The position numbers and the translations under genes are program-made. Of a stretch of 5,077 nucleotides of DNA, positions 1-5,077 are shown piece by piece. This stretch comes from Sphingobacteriaceae bacterium. GTDB lineage: Bacteria; Bacteroidota; Bacteroidia; Sphingobacteriales; Sphingobacteriaceae. The stretch is from assembly GCA_947478315.1 (NCBI GenBank), contig CANJWF010000102.1, positions 1-5,077 on the forward strand. Reading direction: 5' to 3'. The notes under the pieces were generated by a model that saw nothing but the letters and a program-made list of their open reading frames with translations, was not told where the DNA came from and did no database searches. How positions within the stretch are numbered: position 1 is the stretch's first letter; every line of letters begins with the position of its first letter.

Positions 1-795
1 ATACGTTTTCCACGTACTTTGAGGGATACTAAATGTTAGAGAATCGGAATCTATTGCTACGGCAGTATTCATTTTATTAGCATGTTGATTTATAAATAAA
101 TCATCGTCTCCAGATAGAATGTGTAAATGGGAAGCAAATCCTTTACCTTTGAAAAAAAGCGTTTTGGTATAGGCCATATTTCGCCCTACACCCATATAAG
201 GCATTTTTTTTATAGCAAATGATATGTAATTAACAGCTGTTTGAAAAGATTCGTATTGTATCCATTTATTCAATATGCTGTTATTGTTTTCTGTATAGGG
301 GGAAATACCTATAATAATCTGCTTTTCTTCTGAAAAATTTCGCTGCATTAGTTGTATCCAATTTTTAGAATTTGGATAACAATCGGCATCTGTAAATAAT
401 AAATGTTCATATTTCGCAGCTTTTATTCCCATGGTTACAGCGAATTTTTTTCCATATCGGCTGTGTTCTCTCTCTACAATTTGAACTGTTTTTAGATTAG
501 GATAGTTTTTTTGAAATGACTTTAATATACTTTCAGTTTCATCAAAAGAACGATCGTTTACCACAATTATTTCGAAGGAGGGGTAATCTTGATTTAGAAA
601 ATGAGGTAGATGATTAATCAGATTTTGAGCTTCGTTTCTTGCACAAATGATTATTGAAATAGGATGTAAAATAGGATTGTCATTTTTTGGAGGCGTATAT
701 GTGTTTATTTTTGCATGAAAGCTAAGTGAAAAATAAAATACCACGGTAGCACTAAGTATAAAAAAACAAATGAATAGGATCGTTAAGTAAATCAA
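1..795 (-). CDS. Family 2 glycosyltransferase, membrane-anchored (3' end outside the window)
   Basis: This open frame is uninterrupted for 265 codons and continues past the left edge. It encodes a GT-A fold family 2 glycosyltransferase, which transfers a sugar from a nucleotide-sugar donor, probably at the inner face of the cytoplasmic membrane. Visible features, numbered from a TTG start at 795: a hydrophobic N-terminal anchor (about residues 2-25), the opening strand IIICARNEA (48-56), VVNDRS with Asp81, the metal-binding DAD (136-138, inside FTDADCYP), SGDDDLF (228-234), which supplies the likely acidic catalytic region, and PQSTWKTY (258-265), which resembles the QxxRW-type region of processive enzymes. 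Further C-terminal membrane helices are usual in such proteins and would lie outside. No in-frame ATG occurs before residue 122, so TTG is the best start; a stop (TAA, 825-823) lies 9 codons upstream. Acceptor and product are unknown; cell-surface polysaccharide or glycolipid synthesis is likely. The family call is firm, the exact start is not. Confidence 0.9.
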   Translation of the reverse strand, partial: MIYLTILFICFFILSATVVFYFSLSFHAKINTYTPPKNDNPILHPISIIICARNEAQNLINHLPHFLNQDYPSFEIIVVNDRSFDETESILKSFQKNYPNLKTVQIVEREHSRYGKKFAVTMGIKAAKYEHLLFTDADCYPNSKNWIQLMQRNFSEEKQIIIGISPYTENNNSILNKWIQYESFQTAVNYISFAIKKMPYMGVGRNMAYTKTLFFKGKGFASHLHILSGDDDLFINQHANKMNTAVAIDSDSLTFSIPQSTWKTY

Positions 796-854
796 AATGA
801 AATTATTTTTAGGTGTGAATATTTATTGCCGTAAAAACCGTATCTGTGTTTCTA

Positions 855-862
855 CAAATATA
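855..862 (-). promoter_or_regulatory. Candidate Bacteroidota -7 element for the glycosyltransferase gene
   Basis: On the minus strand this reads TATATTTG, an exact match to the Bacteroidota -7 consensus TAnnTTTG. It lies about 60 bp upstream of the proposed TTG start at 795, giving a leader of roughly 50 nt. No TTG was found at the usual -33 spacing, so only half of the promoter is supported. Confidence 0.3.
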
Positions 863-1039
863 AATAGATCCATCGCGTTTAGTGATTTATTGAACTTGAA
901 AATTTGTATGCCTGTCGATTACTGTAACATTGATTTAGTATACCTGAATAAAAAGGCTATTGTGAAGTATGATAACATTAAAAAAAAATACTTTTCGATG
1001 TGTATTTATTTATAAAACAAACACTTATTAATATAATAA

Positions 1040-1069
1040 ACGGGTAAAAAACATAGTACGGGAGAAAAA
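1040..1069. repeat. Short tandem-spaced direct repeat upstream of pyrR
   Basis: ACGGGTAAAAAA (1040-1051) and ACGGGAGAAAAA (1058-1069) match at 10 of 12 positions and start 18 bp apart, a little under two helical turns. GC-containing words are rare in this AT-rich spacer, so it could be an operator for a dimeric regulator. It could also be chance, as it was found by eye without any statistic. Confidence 0.2.
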
Positions 1070-1180
1070 TTGTTTTTACTCGATAAAAAAGGCGGTAGTA
1101 AATTAATTCTGACAATTTTTATTTGAGGTGTAATAGATTCAGCGTTTAAAAAACAAGTTATATTGTAAGTGAAAAATGGT

Positions 1181-1188
1181 TATTTTTG
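1181..1188 (+). promoter_or_regulatory. Candidate Bacteroidota -7 element of the pyrR-pyrB promoter
   Basis: TATTTTTG matches TAnnTTTG exactly. A TTG at 1163-1165 could be the -33 element, although the 15 bp spacer is shorter than usual for the phylum. Transcription would begin near 1195, leaving a leader of only about 12 nt before the pyrR ATG at 1208, which is too short for an attenuator. Confidence 0.4.
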
Positions 1189-1207
1189 GCAAAAGAATTC
1201 ATAATTG

Positions 1208-1753
1208 ATGCAATCCTTAACTCTACTCGAAGGCGAAAAATTCCATGTTACTATTCAACGACTTTGCTATCAGCTTATCGAGAATCATCAAAATTTTTCC
1301 AATACAGTTATTATTGGTTTGCAACCTCGAGGAGTTTATCTTTCGCAACGAATTGCTGAAGAATTGAATAACATACTTGATGGTGAAAAAGTGAATAGTG
1401 GAGTGTTGGATATCACATTTTTTAGGGATGATTTTCGTAGGAGAGAAATTCCTCTTCGCCCTAACAGTACCAAAATAGATTTTCTTGTAGAACAAAAAAA
1501 GGTAATATTAGTGGACGATGTTTTATGGACAGGGCGAACAATTAGAGCGGGTATGGACGCGCTGATGGCTTTTGGTAGACCTGAAAAAATTGAGTTGTTA
1601 GTCTTAGTTGATCGTCGTTTTATGCGTCACGTTCCGATAGAACCTAATTATATTGGAATAACGGTTGATTCGATAGATTCTCAAGTGGTAAAGGTTCTTT
1701 GGAATGAGAGCGATTCATCGGATAAAGTGATTCTTTTGTCGGACAAAGATTAG
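1208..1753 (+). CDS. pyrR: PyrR: pyrimidine regulator / uracil phosphoribosyltransferase
   Basis: This 181-residue protein has the usual length and motif order of PyrR, a type I phosphoribosyltransferase-fold protein. Family members convert uracil and PRPP to UMP and diphosphate, and in many bacteria bind pyr mRNA when UMP or UTP is abundant. Visible motifs, with the ATG at 1208 as residue 1: GLQPRGVYLSQRIA (37-50, diphosphate loop region), LDITFFRDDF (67-76) and the PRPP-binding signature VILVDDVLWTGRTIRAGMDAL (99-119), including Asp103-Asp104 and Thr108-Gly109-Arg110-Thr111. Trp107 stands where Tyr is common. A TTG lies immediately before the ATG (1205-1207); ATG is preferred as the start. 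There is no clear Shine-Dalgarno sequence, which is normal for Bacteroidota. The gene sits 7 bp ahead of pyrB, so it is first in a two-gene unit. Whether it regulates by RNA binding here is open, since no PyrR-binding loop is visible upstream; the enzyme activity is the safer assignment. Confidence 0.95.
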   Translation: MQSLTLLEGEKFHVTIQRLCYQLIENHQNFSNTVIIGLQPRGVYLSQRIAEELNNILDGEKVNSGVLDITFFRDDFRRREIPLRPNSTKIDFLVEQKKVILVDDVLWTGRTIRAGMDALMAFGRPEKIELLVLVDRRFMRHVPIEPNYIGITVDSIDSQVVKVLWNESDSSDKVILLSDKD

Positions 1754-1760
1754 TAAAAAT

Positions 1761-2696
1761 ATGACTGTAGATAATCAGCAATTGAGTGTAAGAAATTTGT
1801 TGGGAATTAAGGATATCACTAAACAGGATATAGAGCTCATTTTTGAAACTGCAGATACTTTTAAAAATGTGCTGGATAGACCGATAAAAAAAGTTCCATC
1901 ATTGAGAGAAGTTACCATTGCTAATATTTTTTTTGAAAATTCTACTCGAACGCGTTTGTCGTTTGAATTGGCTGAAAAGCGATTGTCTGCCGACGTTATC
2001 AATTTTGCGGCTTCTTCATCTTCTGTTAGTAAGGGTGAAACCTTAATTGATACAGTTAAAAATATTTTAGCGATGCGGGTGGATATGGTTGTGATGAGGC
2101 ATCCGCATCCAGGAGCAGCTGTTTTTTTAAGTAAACATATTGGAGCTCAGATAGTGAATGCTGGAGATGGAGCCCATGAGCATCCCACTCAAGCTTTGTT
2201 GGATGCTTATTCTATTAGGGAAAGATATAGTGATGTTAGTGGCAAGAGGGTGGTAATAGTGGGTGATATTATGCATTCAAGGGTGGCATTATCCAATATA
2301 TTGTGTTTGCAAAAATTAGGAGCAGAAGTGATGGTATGTGGTCCCACTACTTTGGTGCCTAAATATATTCAATCTTTGGGGGTTCGGGTAGAGCACAACT
2401 TACGTAACGCTTTAAATTGGTGTGATGTAGCTAATATGTTGCGAATACAATTAGAACGTCAAGATATTAAGTATTTTCCATCGTTGAGAGAATACACGAT
2501 GCTTTACGGGTTAAATAAACAAATTTTAGACTCTTTAAATAAGGAGATAACGATTATGCACCCTGGTCCGATTAATAGAGGTGTAGAAATTACTAGTGAC
2601 GTTGCAGACGGTCATCAATCGGTTATTTTGGACCAAGTTGAAAATGGAGTTGCGATAAGAATGGCTGTTTTGTATTTGTTGGCAGGTCAACAGTAA
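1761..2696 (+). CDS. pyrB: Aspartate carbamoyltransferase catalytic subunit (PyrB)
   Basis: PyrB catalyses the committed step of pyrimidine synthesis in the cytosol: carbamoyl phosphate plus L-aspartate gives N-carbamoyl-L-aspartate. The 311-residue protein is full length. Catalytic landmarks are in order: FFENSTRTR with Ser61-Thr62-Arg63-Thr64 (carbamoyl phosphate loop), SSSVSKGE with Ser87 and Lys91 (matching Ser80 and Lys84 of the Escherichia coli enzyme), MRHPHPGAA with Arg113, HEHPTQALLD with His141 and Gln144, HSR with Arg174, MLRIQ with Arg228 and Gln230 (aspartate-binding pair), and HPGP (267-270). HPGPINRGVEI and RHPHPGAA follow the form I associate with Bacillus- and Aquifex-like enzymes rather than the enterobacterial HPLPRVDEI. 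No pyrI follows, so it probably forms an unregulated trimer unless a regulatory subunit is encoded elsewhere. The 7 bp gap behind pyrR implies co-transcription. The stop codon lies inside the terminator hairpin at 2687-2715. Confidence 0.98.
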   Translation: MTVDNQQLSVRNLLGIKDITKQDIELIFETADTFKNVLDRPIKKVPSLREVTIANIFFENSTRTRLSFELAEKRLSADVINFAASSSSVSKGETLIDTVKNILAMRVDMVVMRHPHPGAAVFLSKHIGAQIVNAGDGAHEHPTQALLDAYSIRERYSDVSGKRVVIVGDIMHSRVALSNILCLQKLGAEVMVCGPTTLVPKYIQSLGVRVEHNLRNALNWCDVANMLRIQLERQDIKYFPSLREYTMLYGLNKQILDSLNKEITIMHPGPINRGVEITSDVADGHQSVILDQVENGVAIRMAVLYLLAGQQ

Positions 2697-2723
2697 TTAC
2701 ATAAATTATTGTTGATATTTTCT
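2687..2723 (+). terminator. Terminator hairpin of pyrR-pyrB overlapping both convergent stop codons
   Basis: Positions 2687-2698 pair with 2704-2715 (12 pairs, one of them G-U at 2693/2709) around the loop ACATA, followed by TATTTTCT. This reads as a factor-independent terminator in the plus direction. The pyrB stop TAA (2694-2696) pairs exactly with 2706-2708, the complement of the stop of the opposing gene. In the minus direction the G-U pair becomes an A-C mismatch and no U-rich tail follows, so it probably serves mainly pyrB. The stem is AT-rich and therefore modest in strength. Confidence 0.6.
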
Positions 2724-3200
2724 GGAAGATTCGGCGTCGTTAATTGTTTTTTGAACGGTTGTGATGAATTGTTTTGTGGCATCTGCGATTTTAGGATTTT
2801 CACTCCATTCACTACTGAAAAAAATCTTTTTCACTTTTCTTTTATAAATCATTTCAATATAAAAATGATTACCGCTGTTATCTTCTGGTAACATTTTTTC
2901 TGGAAAGTTCCAAAAACCTAAATCTGAAGCTTTGCGGTGGATATACAATAAATCATTTTTACTAAGGTGTACTTTCTCTAAAATGATTTTATTCTGTTCG
3001 TTTAAGTAGCGATAGGTTCCTTTTTGAGAGTTATACTCGTTTTCAGTTCCCATTTTTCCGTAACGAAATGTAATGCCTTGGAATTCAGAAAATTTGTACG
3101 GAGCATTTTTAATCATACCGCCGTAATAGTAAACACAATACAAGAGAAAAGGGACTGCGATGCTCAGTCCCAAAAATATTTTTTTGCCCCTATCAGACAT
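2706..3200 (-). CDS. Small membrane-anchored protein of unknown function
   Basis: I do not recognise this 164-residue protein. A basic N-terminus (SDRGKK) precedes one hydrophobic segment at about residues 8-28, so it is probably a single-pass membrane protein with its soluble part outside the cytoplasm, or one with an uncleaved signal anchor. The single cysteine in that segment (Cys21 in FLLYCVY) lacks a lipobox, so it is not an obvious lipoprotein. The soluble part is rich in Lys, Tyr and Phe, with alternating polar and hydrophobic stretches such as HFYIEMIYKRKVKKIFF that suggest beta strands. It lies 38 bp downstream of the symporter gene on the same strand, with a possible terminator in between, so it may be read through from the operon or have its own promoter, which I could not identify. 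It converges on pyrB. Length, composition and a clear start support a real gene. Confidence 0.75.
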   Translation of the reverse strand: MSDRGKKIFLGLSIAVPFLLYCVYYYGGMIKNAPYKFSEFQGITFRYGKMGTENEYNSQKGTYRYLNEQNKIILEKVHLSKNDLLYIHRKASDLGFWNFPEKMLPEDNSGNHFYIEMIYKRKVKKIFFSSEWSENPKIADATKQFITTVQKTINDAESSRKYQQ

Positions 3201-3228
3201 ATTAAACTTTATATTAAAATGTTAAAAT

Positions 3229-3251
3229 TGTTGTAGAGTTATTCTACAACA
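3229..3251 (-). terminator. Hairpin over the stop codon of the symporter gene, possible terminator
   Basis: A perfect 9-bp inverted repeat (TGTTGTAGA and TCTACAACA on the minus strand) encloses a five-base loop, ATAAC, that contains the TAA stop of the symporter gene. On the minus strand it is followed by ATTTTAACATTTTAAT, a broken T-rich tract. This fits a weak factor-independent terminator or an attenuating 3' stem between the symporter and the small gene downstream. The stem has only three G-C pairs and the tail is interrupted, so termination may be partial. Confidence 0.5.
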
Positions 3252-4618
3252 TAGTTTTCTGCGGCATTTTGGTCAAATTCCTTTTCCCACTTAGCTACCA
3301 CTACAGTGGCTAGGCAATTTCCAAGTACGTTTACAGAAGTTCGTGCCATGTCCATTAAGCTATCTATGCCTAATATGATAAAAATGGGCCACACAGGTAG
3401 TCCGAATGATGAAGCTGTTCCTAACAAAATAACTAAAGATGCACGGGGAACGCCTGCAACACCTTTACTTGTAAGCATTAGTGTGAATACCATAATTAAT
3501 TGTTGACCTAATGATAATTCGATGCCTGCCGCTTGTGCAACAAATATTGAGGCTAATGCTAAATACAATGTGGTACCATCTAAATTAAAACTATAGCCTG
3601 TAGGCATTACAAAAGCGACAATTTTGCGAGGTACGCCAAATTTTTCCATTGATTCCATTGCAATAGGTAATGCAGCTTCAGATGTAGACGTTGCAAAGGC
3701 GATGGATACAGGCTCTATAATGGCTTGTACAAATCGCTTGATAGGAACACGCAGAAACAATGCGATGGGTAATAAGATTAGGAGTATGAAGCCTATTAAT
3801 GCTAAATAAAGAGTGCCTAATAATTGAAACAAATTTACTAATACACCCAGTCCCATGTGACCTACAGTGTAGGCTATAGCTCCAGCCACTCCTATAGGTG
3901 CAAAATACATGACAATATGGGTGAATTTAAACATAGTTTCAGCTAATGACTCAGCTCCTTTTACTACAATTTTTCTTTTATCTTCTTTCACCATTAGTAA
4001 GGCGATGCCAAATATGATACTGAAAATTACAATTTGTAGTACTTCGCCGTCTGCTACAGATTTTGCAATGTTTTCGGGAAAAGTATGTAGTATAATGTCT
4101 TCTGCTGTTTGGTGTTTAACGGCAGGCATCTCATCGTGTTGTGCAGTTTCGGGCATTTTCATTCCCTTGCCTGCTCCACTAAGATTAATGGCAGCTAAAC
4201 CTACGAATAAGGCGAATGTAGTTACAATTTCAAAATAAACTAATGATTTCCATCCCATCCTTCCCACTTGCTTGATGTCGGAATGACCAGCTATTCCGTA
4301 AATTAATGTACCCATTAAAAGAGGTCCAACGATAGTTTTTATTAGCCTAAGAAATATTTTACTTAGCACTTTGAGTTGAACTGCAAATGCAGGAAAATCA
4401 TAACCAATTTCTATACCTACAACCATAGCCACAAATATCCAAGTGGTTAATGATTTCTTTCTCATAGCATAAAGTCCAGCACAGGCTAATGCTGCCCAGC
4501 GTATAGTTAATAATACGTTATGTGGAAGGGATAGTAGCGAGTAGCTATTTAATACGCTCAGTAAAATAACTACAGTAGCGAATATTAATGTTAAAAATCC
4601 TAATTTTTTAGTTTGCAT
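3239..4618 (-). CDS. Dicarboxylate/amino acid:cation symporter (DAACS, SLC1-type)
   Basis: This 459-residue polytopic membrane protein belongs to the DAACS family (DctA, GltP, GltPh), elevator transporters that import C4-dicarboxylates or acidic amino acids with Na+ or H+. Family landmarks are complete: the TM2 region LRLIKTIVGPLLMGTLIYGIAG (90-111), PENIAKSVADGEVLQIVIFSIIFG before TM4 (181-204), the serine-rich HP1 tip AFATSTSEAALP (307-318), the unwound TM7 NLDGT (345-349), the HP2 loop SKGVAGVPRAS (384-394) and the TM8 signature with Asp419, Asp423, Arg426 and Asn430, spaced exactly as GltPh Asp390, Asp394, Arg397 and Asn401. Arg426 implies an acidic substrate. Residues 1-55 are unusual: two extra hydrophobic segments (about 7-28 and 33-52) precede canonical TM1 (about 57-75). 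The gene starts 17 bp after the SRPBCC gene and probably shares a transcript with it and pyrE. The exact substrate (aspartate, glutamate, succinate-type acids or orotate) cannot be read from sequence. Confidence 0.93.
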   Translation of the reverse strand: MQTKKLGFLTLIFATVVILLSVLNSYSLLSLPHNVLLTIRWAALACAGLYAMRKKSLTTWIFVAMVVGIEIGYDFPAFAVQLKVLSKIFLRLIKTIVGPLLMGTLIYGIAGHSDIKQVGRMGWKSLVYFEIVTTFALFVGLAAINLSGAGKGMKMPETAQHDEMPAVKHQTAEDIILHTFPENIAKSVADGEVLQIVIFSIIFGIALLMVKEDKRKIVVKGAESLAETMFKFTHIVMYFAPIGVAGAIAYTVGHMGLGVLVNLFQLLGTLYLALIGFILLILLPIALFLRVPIKRFVQAIIEPVSIAFATSTSEAALPIAMESMEKFGVPRKIVAFVMPTGYSFNLDGTTLYLALASIFVAQAAGIELSLGQQLIMVFTLMLTSKGVAGVPRASLVILLGTASSFGLPVWPIFIILGIDSLMDMARTSVNVLGNCLATVVVAKWEKEFDQNAAENYVVE

Positions 4619-4635
4619 GGGCTATGGGTAAATAT

Positions 4636-5034
4636 TTATTGAAAAAAGTGTTTTAATTGACTGGTATTGTAATCTGCTAATTTTTGTAATGGACCACTTG
4701 CTAACATTTTTAGCATCATATTAAGTTCTGCTATAATGGTCATAGTTACTGCTGTTTCTGTAGTGTTGACGGGATTTAATATCCAATTTAATTGTAAATC
4801 AAAAGGAGGTTTTTCTGCTGGAATTGCTGTGATTGATTTATCTAATACTCTCTCGGATATTTTTAGGGATAATTTCGCCATATTTTGAATTGTAAATGTC
4901 GCGTCATCTGTGGTAGACACCCAATTGTAAATATTTTCGGGCATGAGCTTACTGTGATTATTGAAATCGGCTAAGAACTGATAGATTTCAGTAACTGGTC
5001 GCTTAATAATAGTTTTACTCTCGATAGTTGTCAT
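4636..5034 (-). CDS. SRPBCC (START/Bet v1-like) domain protein
   Basis: This 132-residue protein is one SRPBCC helix-grip domain, a fold with a deep hydrophobic cavity for lipids or other small ligands. It shows the N-terminal beta strand and family-typical start (ESKTIIKRPVTEIYQFLADFNN, 5-26, followed by KLMPE), a central stretch of alternating strands (FTIQNMAKLSLKISERV, 47-63) and the long C-terminal helix preceded by AELNMMLKMLASGPLQKLADY (102-121). From memory, short proteins of this type with LMPE near the N-terminus and a LNxMxKMxxxxPL motif commonly follow pyrE in Bacteroidota; their function is not established. There is no signal peptide, so it should be cytosolic. It begins 21 bp after the probable pyrE stop and ends 17 bp before the symporter gene, consistent with one operon. 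Link to pyrimidine metabolism is by position only. Confidence 0.85.
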   Translation of the reverse strand: MTTIESKTIIKRPVTEIYQFLADFNNHSKLMPENIYNWVSTTDDATFTIQNMAKLSLKISERVLDKSITAIPAEKPPFDLQLNWILNPVNTTETAVTMTIIAELNMMLKMLASGPLQKLADYNTSQLKHFFQ

Positions 5035-5055
5035 GAACTAATCCGCTTTATGAAA

Positions 5056-5077
5056 TTATTGTTGCCAAGTTTCTGGA
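5056..5077 (-). CDS. pyrE: Orotate phosphoribosyltransferase, last six codons (partial)
   Basis: Only the extreme 3' end lies in the window. Reading from 5076, the minus strand encodes PETWQQ and a TAA stop at 5058-5056. Orotate phosphoribosyltransferases of Bacteroidota, as I recall them, end with a WRxDPxxW-type tail, and PETWQQ fits the last part of that. The following SRPBCC gene is also a typical neighbour of pyrE. PyrE makes orotidine 5'-monophosphate from orotate and PRPP. The evidence is six residues plus gene order, so the assignment is tentative. Two other frames also stop before 5034, one of them overlapping the next ATG as ATGA. Confidence 0.5.

Larger units (their letters stand above)
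796..1207. other. Divergent intergenic region between the glycosyltransferase gene and pyrR
   Basis: This is about 410 bp of very AT-rich DNA without a convincing gene. A 72-codon frame at 797-1015 (plus) looks like chance. The region contains one TAnnTTTG match on each strand facing outward (855-862 minus, 1181-1188 plus), an A/T-only inverted repeat TTATTA-ATA-TAATAA (1025-1039), a near-perfect direct repeat beginning ACGGG (1040-1051 and 1058-1069), and a weak six-pair T/A hairpin (1073-1089). I see no factor-independent terminator and no sequence resembling the PyrR-binding anti-antiterminator loop of Bacillus. It is best read as a divergent promoter region. Confidence 0.6.

Noticed and set aside
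797..1015. A 72-codon plus-strand open frame in the intergenic region
   Set aside because: It has unusual composition with no recognisable motif, starts 2 bp from the divergent glycosyltransferase start, covers a candidate promoter for that gene, and lies in very AT-rich DNA. It looks like a chance frame.
1073..1089. T/A hairpin with the loop CTCGA upstream of pyrR as a possible attenuator
   Set aside because: It has only six A-T pairs, no partner structure, and lies upstream of the best promoter match.
1223..1495. A 90-codon minus-strand frame inside pyrR
   Set aside because: It lies wholly antisense to a well-supported pyrR and its translation shows no family features.
2697..2705. A pyrI gene expected after pyrB
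   Set aside because: Only 9 bp separate pyrB from a convergent gene, so no regulatory subunit gene is adjacent; whether one exists elsewhere cannot be seen.
3024..3236. A 70-codon plus-strand frame opposite the small unknown gene
   Set aside because: It is antisense to a better frame with a plausible start and signal anchor, has no motif, and runs into the terminator hairpin.
3909..4238. A 109-codon plus-strand frame opposite the symporter gene
   Set aside because: It is an antisense shadow of conserved transporter sequence; the hydrophobic, Ser/Ile-rich translation is what a complementary frame of membrane helices yields.
5033..5077. An alternative frame ending in TGA that overlaps the SRPBCC ATG as ATGA, suggesting a translationally coupled gene
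   Set aside because: Its translation (QKLGNNNFIKRISS) resembles nothing known, while the neighbouring frame PETWQQ-stop fits the C-terminus of PyrE and the expected gene order. With only 45 bases visible this is a preference, not proof.

Overview
The window reads as an AT-rich chromosomal segment of a Bacteroidota bacterium, probably an environmental lineage rather than Bacteroides itself. The reasons are weak Shine-Dalgarno signals, matches to the Bacteroidota promoter element TAnnTTTG, a pyrR-pyrB pair without pyrI next to pyrB, and an SRPBCC gene directly behind what looks like the end of pyrE, an arrangement I recall from this phylum. Genus cannot be read from the sequence. No mobile element, CRISPR array, tRNA or rRNA is visible.

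Layout. Positions 1-795 (minus) hold most of a membrane-anchored family 2 glycosyltransferase that runs off the left edge. Positions 796-1207 are a divergent intergenic region of about 410 bp with candidate promoters for both flanking genes. Positions 1208-2696 (plus) hold pyrR and pyrB, 7 bp apart and surely co-transcribed. Facing them on the minus strand from 5077 down to 2706 is a tight run: the last codons of a probable pyrE (stop at 5056), an SRPBCC-fold protein (4636-5034), a DAACS/SLC1 dicarboxylate or acidic amino acid symporter (3239-4618) and a small membrane-anchored protein of unknown function (2706-3200). The two convergent units end within 9 bp of each other, at a hairpin whose two arms contain the two stop codons.

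How the genes may work together. PyrB condenses carbamoyl phosphate with aspartate, PyrE converts orotate to OMP, and PyrR is a PRPP-binding regulator and/or uracil phosphoribosyltransferase, so both ends of the right-hand 3.9 kb concern UMP synthesis. The symporter between them belongs to a family that carries aspartate and C4-dicarboxylates. The enterobacterial member DctA is also known to be needed for orotate uptake. A role in supplying a pyrimidine precursor is therefore a reasonable inference, but it is unproven. The region is mostly ordinary housekeeping DNA. The points worth a second look are the symporter's extra N-terminal membrane segments and genomic context, the apparent lack of a PyrR attenuator, the terminator hairpins built over stop codons, and the lack of an ATG start for the glycosyltransferase.
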